Assembly: GCF_030811595.1 (NCBI RefSeq)
Contig: NZ_JAUSRB010000001.1
Coordinates: forward strand, 1,178,001 to 1,242,000
From: Streptosporangium brasiliense
Lineage (GTDB): Bacteria > Actinomycetota > Actinomycetes > Streptosporangiales > Streptosporangiaceae
DNA: 64,000 bases
Direction of reading: 5' to 3'
The notes beneath the pieces are model-generated. The model saw only the letters and a list, made by a program, of their open reading frames with translations. It was not told where the DNA came from and searched no databases. Below, piece after piece: positions 36,182 through 44,067 of this stretch (positions within the stretch are counted from its first letter, which is position 1; each line of letters begins with the position of its first letter). The position numbers and the translations under genes were made by a program.

Positions 36182-37078
36182 GTGCTGAGGCGGACGATCG
36201 AGGCGTCGGAGGTGCAGTCGCCCGGGCAGTTGACGGAGCTGCTCGACCAGGAGGCTTACCTCGCCGACGAAGGGCTGGCCACGGCGGCGTTCCTCGCGCT
36301 GCGGATGGGCCGGCCGCTGCTGCTCGAAGGGGAGGCCGGCGTCGGCAAGACCGAGCTGGCCAGGACGCTGGCCGCGGTGCTGGGGGCGCCGCTGATCCGG
36401 CTGCAGTGCTACGAGGGGCTCGACGGTCCCCAGGTGCTCTACGACTGGGACTTCGCCCGCCAGCTCCTGCACCTGAAGGCCGCCGAGGCCGGCGGGGTGA
36501 CCGACGCCGCCCGGCTGGAGGGGGAGGTCTACGACCGGCGGTTCCTGATCGCCCGGCCGCTGCTCAAGGCGGTCGAGACCCAGCCCAGCGTGCTGCTCAT
36601 CGACGAGATAGACCGGGCCGACGTCGAGTTCGAGGCGATCCTGCTGGAGGTGCTCTCGGACTTCGCGATCTCCATCCCGGAGCTCGGCACGGTCCGCGCC
36701 GAGCGGCCGCCGGTGGTGGTGCTGACCTCCAACCGCACCCGCGAGGTGCACGACGCGCTGAAGCGGCGCTGCCTCTACCACTGGCTGGAGCACCCCTCCT
36801 TCGACCGGGAGGTGGCGATCCTGCTGCGGCGCCTGCCCGCCTGCTCCGAGACCCTCGCCGAGCAGGTCGCCAAGGCGGCCGTACGGCTGCGCGGGGCCGG
36901 GCTGGTCAAGCCGCCCGGGATAGCCGAGACCATCGACTGGACCGAGGCCCTGCTGACCCTGGGCGCCCGGGAGCTGGACCCCGATCTGGCCGCGGCCACT
37001 CTGGGCGCCCTGCTCAAGCACCGGGAGGACCACGAGACCGTGCTCGGGAACGGGATCTTCGGTGACCTCCGCCGCTGA
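36182..37078 (+). CDS. CoxD-like MoxR-family AAA+ ATPase
   Basis: A 298-residue AAA+ protein. Walker A GEAGVGKTE near residue 56, the CoxD-typical CYEGLDGPQVLYDWDFARQL, Walker B VLLIDEIDRAD and sensor LTSNRTREV are visible. In carboxydotrophs CoxD helps assemble the copper-sulfur-molybdenum site of CO dehydrogenase. It overlaps the VWA gene by 17 bases. Four genes (36182-40064) overlap head to tail and form one operon. No CO-dehydrogenase-type structural gene is nearby, so the client enzyme is unknown. Confidence 0.88.
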   Translation: MLRRTIEASEVQSPGQLTELLDQEAYLADEGLATAAFLALRMGRPLLLEGEAGVGKTELARTLAAVLGAPLIRLQCYEGLDGPQVLYDWDFARQLLHLKAAEAGGVTDAARLEGEVYDRRFLIARPLLKAVETQPSVLLIDEIDRADVEFEAILLEVLSDFAISIPELGTVRAERPPVVVLTSNRTREVHDALKRRCLYHWLEHPSFDREVAILLRRLPACSETLAEQVAKAAVRLRGAGLVKPPGIAETIDWTEALLTLGARELDPDLAAATLGALLKHREDHETVLGNGIFGDLRR

Positions 37079-38351
37079 CGGCCCCGGCCGGCCGGAGGAC
37101 GCCCCGGCCGTCGCCGCGGCGGGCTCCAGGGACCCGGCGGGCTCCGGCGCCGCGGTGGCCTCCGAGGACCCGGCGGGCCCCTGCGCCGCGGCGGCTTCCG
37201 GGGCTCCGGCGGCCTCTGGAGACCCGGCGGGCTCCGGGGACCCGGCGGGTCCCGGCGGCGCGGGGACGGCACGGGACCTGGTCGCCGTCATGACCGGGTT
37301 CGCCAGGACGTTGCGCGCCGCGGGGGTCCCCGCCGACCACGAGAGGACCCAGGGCCTGCTGCGCGCGCTGTCGCACCTGGACGCCGCCGAGCCGCGCGAC
37401 GTCTACTGGGCGGGCCGGTTCACCCTGTGCGCCTCGGCCGACGACCTGCCCCGCTACGACCGGGTCTTCCACGCCTACTTCGGCGGGCTGCGCGCGGGCC
37501 GCCCGAGACCGGCCGCGGTCACCGTCACCCGGCACATCGCCACCATGTCCGGCGGAGCGGGCGACGGCGACGACAGTCCCGCCCCGGTGGCCAGCGCGAG
37601 CGCGGCGGAGGTGCTGCGCAACCGGGACGTGGCCAAGCTGACCGGGGCGGAGCTGGCGGAGGTGCACCGGCTGCTCGCCCTGTTCCGGGTGGGGCGTGAG
37701 CAGCGCAGGTCGCGGCGGCTGCGGCCGTCGCACCGGGGGCGGCTGGACAGCAGGGCGACGATCCGCGAGACCCTGCGGCGCGGCGGGGAGACCGCCAGGC
37801 TCCGCTACCGCTCGCACCGGACCAGGCCCCGCAGGGCCGTGCTGCTGGTGGACGTCAGCGGCTCCATGACCCCCTACGCCGACACGCTGCTCCGCCTGGC
37901 CCACGCGCTGGTCAGGTGCGAGCCGCGGGCCACCGAGGTGTTCAGCGCCGGCACCCGGCTCACCCGGCTCACCGCCGAGCTGCGCCACCGCGACCCGGCC
38001 ACCGCGATGGACGCCGTCTCGCGCGCCATCCCCGACTGGAGCGGCGGCACCCGGCTGGGTGAGGAGCTCAGGAAGTTCCTGACGCTGAACGACGCCAGGG
38101 GAGCGGTGGTGGTGATCGCCTCCGACGGATGGGAGCGCGGCGACGTCTCGCTCCTCGGCGCGGAGATGGCCCGGCTGTCGCGGATGGCGCACCGGGTGAT
38201 CTGGGTCAACCCCCACAAGGGGCAGGAGGGCTACCGCCCGCTCACCGCGGGGATGCGCGCGGCTCTGCCGTACATCGACGACTTCGTGGCCGGGCACAGC
38301 CTGGCCGCCTTCGAGGAACTGGCCGCCCTGCTGGGAGGGACGCATGCGTGA
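37062..38351 (+). CDS. CoxE-like VWA-domain protein
   Basis: A 429-residue partner of the AAA+ ATPase. The first 70 residues are a Gly/Ala/Pro/Ser run with repeated DPAGSG-like units, followed by a helical domain and a VWA domain whose MIDAS motif DVSGSM lies at about 264-269, with TDRLG-type later positions (GGTRLGEEL, ASDGWERGD). AAA-VWA pairs act together in metal-cofactor insertion. GTG 37062 is inside the preceding gene; a later start would remove the repeat tract, so the tract's translation is not certain. xdhC begins eight bases before its end. Confidence 0.85.
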   Translation: MTSAADGPGRPEDAPAVAAAGSRDPAGSGAAVASEDPAGPCAAAASGAPAASGDPAGSGDPAGPGGAGTARDLVAVMTGFARTLRAAGVPADHERTQGLLRALSHLDAAEPRDVYWAGRFTLCASADDLPRYDRVFHAYFGGLRAGRPRPAAVTVTRHIATMSGGAGDGDDSPAPVASASAAEVLRNRDVAKLTGAELAEVHRLLALFRVGREQRRSRRLRPSHRGRLDSRATIRETLRRGGETARLRYRSHRTRPRRAVLLVDVSGSMTPYADTLLRLAHALVRCEPRATEVFSAGTRLTRLTAELRHRDPATAMDAVSRAIPDWSGGTRLGEELRKFLTLNDARGAVVVIASDGWERGDVSLLGAEMARLSRMAHRVIWVNPHKGQEGYRPLTAGMRAALPYIDDFVAGHSLAAFEELAALLGGTHA

Positions 38352-39450
38352 CGTGCTGTCGCAGATCGTACGGTGGTGGGAGTCCGGGCGGACCTTCGGG
38401 CTGGCCACCGTGGTGGACACCTTCCGCAGCGCGCCCCGGCCGCCGGGCGCGTCCATGGCCGTGCTGGGGGAGGAGGCGGAGGGCAGCGTCTCGGGCGGCT
38501 GCGTCGAGGGGGCCGTCTACGAGCTGGCCCGGGAGGTGGTCGCCACCGGCACGCCGGTGCTGCAGCGGTACGGCGTGAGCGACGACGACGCCTTCTCGGC
38601 CGGTCTGACCTGCGGCGGAATCATCGACGTGTTCGTCGAGCCGGTCTCGCGCGAGACCTTCCCCGAGCTGGGGGCGGTCGCCGCGTCGATGCGGGAGCGC
38701 GAGCCGGTGGCGGTGGCGACCGTGCTGGCCGGGCCGGGCGCGGTCGGCGCCCGCAGGGTGGTCTGGCCGGACCGCTCCGCCGGCTCGCTGGGCGTGGCCC
38801 GGCTGGACGAGGCGGTGGACGACGACGCGCGGGGCATGCTCGCGCAGGGGCTCACCGGGGTCCGCAGGTACGGCTCGCACGGCGAGCGGCGGCTCGACGA
38901 GCTCTCGGTCTTCGTGCACTCCTTCGCCCCGCCGCCCCGGATGCTGGTCTTCGGCGCGATCGACTTCGCCGCCGCGGTGGCCCGGATCGGCAAGTTCCTC
39001 GGCTACCACGTGGTCGTGTGCGACGCCCGCCCGGTCTTCGCCACGGCCAAGCGCTTCCCGGAGGCCGACGAGGTGATCGTCAAGTGGCCGCACGACTACC
39101 TGACCTCGATCACCGTGGACGAGCGGACCGCGATCTGCGTGCTCACCCACGACCCCCGCTTCGACGTCCCGCTGCTGGAGGTGGCCCTGCGCACCCCGGC
39201 GGGCTACGTCGGCGCGATGGGCTCGCGCCGCACCCACGAGGACCGGCTGGTCCGGCTGCGCGAGGCGGGCCTGGAGGAGGCCGAGCTGAAACGGCTCCGC
39301 TCGCCGATCGGGCTGGACCTGGGCGCGCGGACGCCGGAGGAGACCGCGGTCTCCATCGTCGCCGAGCTGATCCAGCTCCGCTGGGGAGGTTCGGGACAGC
39401 CCCTCACCGACGGCTCCGGCCGGATCCACGGTGACGGGCCGCAGGCGTGA
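38344..39450 (+). CDS. XdhC/CoxF-family molybdenum-enzyme maturation protein
   Basis: A 368-residue XdhC-family protein. The XdhC_CoxI N-terminal part has GLATVVDTFRSAPRPPGASM and SVSGGCVEGAVYE; the C-terminal Rossmann part has MLVFGAIDFAAAVARIGKFL and YVGAMGSRRTHEDRLVRLRE. XdhC proteins bind molybdenum cofactor, promote its sulfuration and insert it into xanthine dehydrogenase-type enzymes. ATG 38344 follows a GGGAGGG Shine-Dalgarno sequence inside the VWA gene. Overlaps the MobA-like gene by four bases. Confidence 0.9.
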   Translation: MRDVLSQIVRWWESGRTFGLATVVDTFRSAPRPPGASMAVLGEEAEGSVSGGCVEGAVYELAREVVATGTPVLQRYGVSDDDAFSAGLTCGGIIDVFVEPVSRETFPELGAVAASMREREPVAVATVLAGPGAVGARRVVWPDRSAGSLGVARLDEAVDDDARGMLAQGLTGVRRYGSHGERRLDELSVFVHSFAPPPRMLVFGAIDFAAAVARIGKFLGYHVVVCDARPVFATAKRFPEADEVIVKWPHDYLTSITVDERTAICVLTHDPRFDVPLLEVALRTPAGYVGAMGSRRTHEDRLVRLREAGLEEAELKRLRSPIGLDLGARTPEETAVSIVAELIQLRWGGSGQPLTDGSGRIHGDGPQA

Positions 39451-40064
39451 TCACGCGGGGGGAGGCCGCCGAGCGGGCGCCGGTCGCGGGGCTGCTGCTG
39501 GCGGCCGGCTCGGGCTCGCGGCTCGGCACGCCGAAGGCGCTGGTGGAGTTCGGCGGGGAGCGGCTGGTGGACCGCGGGGTCCGGCTGCTCCACGACGGCG
39601 GCTGCCACCCCGTGGTCGTCGTGCTCGGGGCCGCCATCGCGCAGGTGCGCGGGGCGGTGGCCGTACGGAATCCGGAGTGGCGCTCGGGGATGGGCTCCTC
39701 GCTGCGCGTGGGCCTGGACGCGCTCCCCGATGAGGTGCGGCACGTGGTGATCGCCCTGGTGGACCAGCCGTTCGTCGGCCCGGAGGCGGTGCGGCGGCTG
39801 ATCCGGGCCGCCCGGGACGGCGCCTCGGTCGCCGTCGCCACCTACGGCGGGGCGCCGAGGAACCCGGTGCTGATCGCCAGGGAGCACTTCGCGGAGGTCG
39901 CCGCGCTCGCCACCGGCGACGTCGGTGCCCGGCCGTTCCTGCGGGCGCACCCTGAGCTGGTCGCCGGCGTGCCCTGCGACGACGCCGGCGACCCGGCCGA
40001 CATCGACACCCCGGCGGACCTGTCCGCGCTGCGCGCGGCGGGGCGCCCGGCGCAGGCGCCGTGA
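39447..40064 (+). CDS. MobA-like molybdenum-cofactor nucleotidyltransferase
   Basis: A 205-residue NTP-transferase-like protein. VAGLLLAAGSGSRLGTPKAL is the nucleotide-binding loop with GSGSRLG and the catalytic Lys; IALVDQPFVGPEAV and ATYGGAPRNPVLIAREHF match MocA, the CTP:molybdopterin cytidylyltransferase. Xanthine dehydrogenase-type enzymes of bacteria use the cytosine dinucleotide cofactor, which suits the neighbouring XdhC. GTG 39447 overlaps the xdhC stop. Ends five bases short of a convergent gene. Confidence 0.87.
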   Translation: MITRGEAAERAPVAGLLLAAGSGSRLGTPKALVEFGGERLVDRGVRLLHDGGCHPVVVVLGAAIAQVRGAVAVRNPEWRSGMGSSLRVGLDALPDEVRHVVIALVDQPFVGPEAVRRLIRAARDGASVAVATYGGAPRNPVLIAREHFAEVAALATGDVGARPFLRAHPELVAGVPCDDAGDPADIDTPADLSALRAAGRPAQAP

Positions 40065-40068
40065 GCTC

Positions 40069-40995
40069 TCAGGGGCGCGACAGGGCCGCGCCGCCTGGCG
40101 GGTGCTCGCCCAGGCGCAGTGAGGCGACGGCGGCGCGGTGGTCGCTGCCGGCGGCCCGCTCGACACCGGCGCTGGTGGCGGTGAGGCCGCGGTAGAGGAT
40201 GTGGTCGGGGCGGGTGACCGGGAAGGACGCCGGCCAGGTGAAGCCGAAGCCGGAGCCGGCCTCCTGCTGGGCGTCCGACAGCGGGGGCACCAGCCCGGCC
40301 CGCTTGCGGTCGGTGGTGGCGGTGTTGAGGTCGCCGAGCAGGAGCAGGCGCTCGCTGTCGTCCCTTTCGACGATCCTGCGGGCCCGGGTGAGGGTCTCGT
40401 CGCGCTGGGCCGTCATGCCGGGGCGGGCCGAGGCCAGGTGCATGACGTAGACGGTCAGCTCCCCCTTGGGGGTCTTGACCACGGCCCGCAGCGCCCGCAC
40501 CCAGTCGAGGCCGATGTCCGCCTTGCGGGCCTCGACGATCGGGAAGCGGCTCCACAGGCCGACCGTGCTGATCTGGTAGTGGTGCGGGAAACGGGCGCTG
40601 AGCGCCTTGGCGGCCGGGCCGCCGCTGGTCAGCTCCTGCGCGGCGACCAGGTCCCGGCCCTTGGCGAGGGCCCGTACGGCCTGCCCCGAGGAGGCGTTGG
40701 TCACCCCCACGTTGAGCGTGGCCACCGACAGGTCGCTCGGCCCGCCCGGCGGGGTGCGCAGCACCGTGGGGCCGAACATGACCCCCCACACGGCGGCCGG
40801 GAGCAGCGCCGCGACGATCACCTGCCACGAGCGGGTGAACAGCGCCCCGACCAGCAGGACCGGTACGGCGACGCCGAGCCAGGGGAGCAGGCTCTCCAGC
40901 ACGGGCGTGAACCCGCCCAGCTCCGGCAGGAGCCGGTGGCCGCCGAGGAGCAGGGCCAGCGCCCCCGCCACCACGATGATCGATCGTCTCAGCAC
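40069..40995 (-). CDS. membrane-anchored endonuclease/exonuclease/phosphatase-family protein
   Basis: A 308-residue protein with three N-terminal hydrophobic segments (IIVVAGALALLLGGHRLLP, LLPWLGVAVPVLLVGALF, VIVAALLPAAVWGVMFG) followed by an EEP domain: SVATLNVGV, VAAQELT, MHLASARPG, LLLGDLNTATTD, RPDHILYRG and GSDHRAAVA supply the metal and catalytic residues. The domain is expected outside the membrane. Substrates in this fold range from nucleic acids to phospholipids. GTG 40995 has GAGGGAG upstream. The minus-strand frame stays open for another 445 codons but that part shadows the LLM gene. Confidence 0.85.
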   Translation of the reverse strand: MLRRSIIVVAGALALLLGGHRLLPELGGFTPVLESLLPWLGVAVPVLLVGALFTRSWQVIVAALLPAAVWGVMFGPTVLRTPPGGPSDLSVATLNVGVTNASSGQAVRALAKGRDLVAAQELTSGGPAAKALSARFPHHYQISTVGLWSRFPIVEARKADIGLDWVRALRAVVKTPKGELTVYVMHLASARPGMTAQRDETLTRARRIVERDDSERLLLLGDLNTATTDRKRAGLVPPLSDAQQEAGSGFGFTWPASFPVTRPDHILYRGLTATSAGVERAAGSDHRAAVASLRLGEHPPGGAALSRP

Positions 40996-41166
40996 ACCAC
41001 GCTCCCTCGTCCGGCGCCGGGGGCTTCCCCCGCCCCGAGATGCGTACGCTACCGGCCCCGCGCCGGGGGTGCGGGGCTTGGTGCTTCGGCGGTGAGTCGA
41101 TAGCCTTCTCCCCGGAGAGAAACGGAACATCATTCGGTTTCGTCGGCGCGGAAGGACGGTCTCGGG

Positions 41167-42207
41167 ATGCGTATCGGTATGGCCCTGAACTACTCGGGGG
41201 GCTTCAAGGAGACGGTGGCCGCGCTGGCCGACTACGAGAAGGCGGGTCTCGACATCGTCTTCGTCGCCGAGGCCTACAGCTTCGACGCGGTCAGCCAGAT
41301 GGGCTACATCGCGGCCAGGACCGAGCGCCTGCAGATCGCCTCCGGCATCCTGCCGATCTACTCCCGCACGCCCACCCTGCTGGCCATGACCGCCGCGGGC
41401 ATGGACTACGTCTCCGACGGCCGCTTCACCCTCGGCCTGGGCGCCTCGGGCCCCCAGGTCGTCGAGGGCTTCCACGGCGTGCCGTACACCGCCCCGCTGG
41501 GCCGCACCCGCGAGGTCGTCGAGATCTGCCGCCAGGTCTGGAGGCGTGAGCGCCTGACCTACGAGGGCAAGCACTACACCGTCCCGCTCCCCGCGGACCA
41601 GGGCACCGGCCTGGGCAAGCCCCTGAAGATCATCAATCACCCCGTCCGTGACCGCATCCCCATCGTGATCGCCGCCATCGGTCCCAAGAACGTCGAGCTC
41701 TCCGCGGAGCTGGCCGAGGGCTGGGAGCCGATCTTCTACATGCCGGAGAAGGCCGCCGCCGTCTGGGGCGCCTCGCTGGCCGCGGGCAAGGCCAGGCGCG
41801 ACCCGGCCCTGGGGGAGCTGGACGTCATCGCCCAGGCGCCGCTGGCCATCGGCGACGACGTGTCGGACTGGCTGGAGCTGGGCCGCCCGATGGCCGCCCT
41901 CTACATCGGCGGCATGGGCGCCAAGGGCAAGAACTTCTACAACGACCTCGCCCGCCGCTACGGCTACGAGAAGGAGGCCGAGCAGATCCAGAACCTCTAT
42001 CTCGACGGCAAGAAGGACGAGGCCGCCGCGCTCGTCCCGCAGGAACTGCTGGAGAAGATGTCCCTGATCGGCTCCGAGGGCCACGTCCGCGAGCGCCTCC
42101 AGGCGATGAGGGAGTCGGGCGTCACGACCGTCAACGTCGCCCCGCTCGGCCGTACGCACGAGGAGCGGGTCCGGCTCATCGAGAAGGTGAGGGATCTGGC
42201 GTCCTGA
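41167..42207 (+). CDS. LLM-class F420-dependent oxidoreductase
   Basis: A 346-residue luciferase-like TIM-barrel enzyme. MRIGMALNYSGGFKETVAAL, GLDIVFVAEAYSFDAVSQMG, IASGILPIYSRTPTLLAMTA and FTLGLGASGPQVVEGFHG are typical of actinobacterial F420-linked members, which transfer hydride between reduced deazaflavin and small substrates. ATG 41167 has GGAAGGA about 11 bases upstream. Single gene; substrate unknown. Confidence 0.87.
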   Translation: MRIGMALNYSGGFKETVAALADYEKAGLDIVFVAEAYSFDAVSQMGYIAARTERLQIASGILPIYSRTPTLLAMTAAGMDYVSDGRFTLGLGASGPQVVEGFHGVPYTAPLGRTREVVEICRQVWRRERLTYEGKHYTVPLPADQGTGLGKPLKIINHPVRDRIPIVIAAIGPKNVELSAELAEGWEPIFYMPEKAAAVWGASLAAGKARRDPALGELDVIAQAPLAIGDDVSDWLELGRPMAALYIGGMGAKGKNFYNDLARRYGYEKEAEQIQNLYLDGKKDEAAALVPQELLEKMSLIGSEGHVRERLQAMRESGVTTVNVAPLGRTHEERVRLIEKVRDLAS

Positions 42208-42225
42208 CGCATCCCCGTGCGGGGT

Positions 42226-42240
42226 CCCGGCTCCGCCGGG
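42226..42240 (+). terminator. small GC-rich hairpin after the LLM gene
   Basis: CCCGGC-TCC-GCCGGG just past a CCCCGTGCGGGG hairpin, 18 bases after the stop; a weak terminator candidate. Confidence 0.35.
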
Positions 42241-42304
42241 GCCCCCGCCGTCTTTCCGGCCGTGGTCTCCCGCCGGACCGGCCGGTCCCGAACGGGACTC
42301 CTCT

Positions 42305-42342
42305 CCGATTCGAAGTGTGATGTGCATCACACTTCGAATCGG
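42305..42342. promoter_or_regulatory. perfect 38-bp palindrome containing a CRP-type site
   Basis: Two exact 18-base arms flank TG. The centre reads TGTGA-TGTGCA-TCACA, the full consensus of CRP/GlxR-type cAMP receptor sites (TGTGA-N6-TCACA). It lies about 200 bases before the dicarboxylate symporter gene and about 100 after the LLM gene. It could also work as a terminator hairpin, but the match to an operator is better. Confidence 0.7.
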
Positions 42343-42539
42343 AATATACGCATCGAACGATGATGTTGTACTCCGCCGTGAGGTTCTTCCCGGTGATCGT
42401 GTGGCTCGTCGAGCGGCTCCACGTCGACCTGTGCCGTCTCAGCAGCCAGCTCTGTCGCTGAACACCGTTCCCGTCTCCCTTTTCCTCACTCCGCATGTCC
42501 GTGTCCGCTCCGGCATGCCCTTCTACGGAGTCCCCGTTC

Positions 42540-43832
42540 ATGAAGAGGTTCTCTTTCTCCCTGCAGTTGCTGCTGGGACTGGTGGTCGGCATAGCCCTCG
42601 GGTTCGTCGCCCGCGCCGGTGACGTCACCTGGCTCACCGCCACGCTGACCGAGGTCGGCAAGATCTTCGTCCAGCTCCTCAAACTCGCGGTCCCGCCGCT
42701 GGTCTTCACCGCGGTCGTCGTCAGCGTGGCCAACCTGCGCAACGTCAACGGAGCTGCCAGGCTCGCGGGCAAGACACTGCTGTGGTTCCTGGCCACCTCG
42801 CTGATCGCCGTGGCCTTCGGCATCGGGCTCGGGCTGGTCCTCAACCCTGGGCAGGGCGTCAACATCGCCACCGAGGGCGCCAAGGCCGTGGACCTGGAAG
42901 GCGCCGGCACCTGGGTCGACTTCCTGACCGGCATCGTCCCGACCAACATCGTCACCGCCTTCACCGAGCTCAACGTCCTCCAGATCGTCTTCCTGGGAGT
43001 CGTCCTCGGCGCCGCCGCCATGGCCGTCGGGGAGAAGGCGGAGCCGTTCCTCGACTTCAGCCGCTCGGTCCTCGAACTGGTCCAGAAGGCCCTGTGGTGG
43101 GTCATCCGGCTGGCCCCGATCGGCACGGCCGGTCTCATCGGCAAGTCCGTGGCCAGCTACGGCTGGGACCTGCTCGCCCCGCTCGCCAAGCTCAGCGCGG
43201 GCGTCTACATCGGCTGCCTGCTGGTGCTCCTGGTGAGCTACCCGCTGCTGCTGGCCTTCGTCGGCAAGGTCAGCCCGATCACCTTCTACCGCAAGGCCTG
43301 GCCCGCCATCGAGCTGGCCTTCGTCTCCCGCTCCTCGGTCGGGACCATGCCGCTCACCCAGCGCGTCACCACCGACCGCCTGGGCGTGGACCGCGACTAC
43401 GCCTCCTTCGCGGTGCCGTTCGGCGCGACCACCAAGATGGACGGCTGCGCCGCGATCTACCCGGCGCTCGCCGCGATCTTCGTGGCCCAGGTGTTCGACA
43501 TCCCGCTCGGGGTCGGCCAGTACCTGCTGATCGCGTTCGTCTCCGTGGTCGGCTCCGCCGCCACCGCCGGTCTCACCGGCGCGGTCGTGATGCTCACCCT
43601 GACCCTGAGCACGCTCGGCCTGCCCCTGGAGGGCGTCGGCCTGCTGCTGGCCATCGACCCGATCCTCGACATGATCCGCACCGCCACCAACGTGGCCGGG
43701 CAGCTCGTGGTGCCGGTCCTCGTGGCCCGCTCGGAGGGGAGGCTGGACGAGAGCGTCTTCAACGCCCCGCCGCAGCCGCTGGACGAGGCGCCGGCCGCGG
43801 TGCTGCGGGGCCCCGAGCCGGTCCCGGCCTGA
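42540..43832 (+). CDS. sodium/proton:dicarboxylate or glutamate symporter (DAACS family)
   Basis: A 430-residue membrane carrier with about eight helices and two re-entrant loops. KLAVPPLVFTAVVVSVANL, the serine-rich HP1 tip AFVSRSSVGTMPLT, PFGATTKMDGCAAIYPALAA (helix 7; relatives have NMDG) and AIDPILDMIRTATNVAGQ (helix 8, substrate-binding Asp, Arg and Asn) identify the family. The Lys before MDG is a variation from the usual Asn. I prefer ATG 42540 (MKRFSFSLQLLLG) with CGGAG nine bases upstream; an in-frame ATG at 42495 adds 15 residues. The upstream CRP-type site suggests carbon-catabolite control. Confidence 0.88.
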   Translation: MKRFSFSLQLLLGLVVGIALGFVARAGDVTWLTATLTEVGKIFVQLLKLAVPPLVFTAVVVSVANLRNVNGAARLAGKTLLWFLATSLIAVAFGIGLGLVLNPGQGVNIATEGAKAVDLEGAGTWVDFLTGIVPTNIVTAFTELNVLQIVFLGVVLGAAAMAVGEKAEPFLDFSRSVLELVQKALWWVIRLAPIGTAGLIGKSVASYGWDLLAPLAKLSAGVYIGCLLVLLVSYPLLLAFVGKVSPITFYRKAWPAIELAFVSRSSVGTMPLTQRVTTDRLGVDRDYASFAVPFGATTKMDGCAAIYPALAAIFVAQVFDIPLGVGQYLLIAFVSVVGSAATAGLTGAVVMLTLTLSTLGLPLEGVGLLLAIDPILDMIRTATNVAGQLVVPVLVARSEGRLDESVFNAPPQPLDEAPAAVLRGPEPVPA

Positions 43833-43888
43833 GCCGTCCGCGGCCGGGCGCCGAGCCTGTCCTGACCTGAGCCGTCCGCGGCCGGGCG
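43813..43888 (+). repeat. 38-bp tandem duplication across the symporter stop codon
   Basis: 43813-43850 and 43851-43888 are tandem copies; the last 26 bases are identical and the first part has a few changes. The duplicated unit includes the stop codon and C-terminal codons. Confidence 0.8.
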
Positions 43889-44030
43889 CCGTCCGGCGGC
43901 CGGCCGCGGGCCGTTCCCGCCCGCCGCCCTCGCGGGGGCGGCCGACCCGGCACGCCGCCGAGCGCGACGTGGACACCCCGCCGGCCGCCTCCGCGGGGGC
44001 GGCCGGCTCCGGGGGAGGTGGCGGCCCCCT

Positions 44031-44060
44031 TTGGGAACGGCCGGCGGCGGTCAATAACAT
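44031..44060 (+). promoter_or_regulatory. promoter of the aminopeptidase gene
   Basis: TTGGGA (44031-44036), 18-base spacer, TAACAT (44055-44060), then seven bases to ATG 44068. Predicted message is leaderless. Confidence 0.55.
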
Positions 44061-44067
44061 GCGGGAC

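Noticed and set aside
34934..37291. 785-codon minus-strand frame covering trkH and the CoxD-like gene
   Set aside because: Shadow frame; trkH and the AAA+ gene in other frames have full family motifs.
40996..42330. 445-codon upstream extension of the EEP-family gene on the minus strand
   Set aside because: Antisense to the LLM oxidoreductase, low-complexity translation, and the EEP protein has a well-placed start at 40995.
42305..42342. tRNA T-arm (GATTCGAA segment)
   Set aside because: The TTCGAA is part of a perfect palindrome; no cloverleaf can be formed around it.
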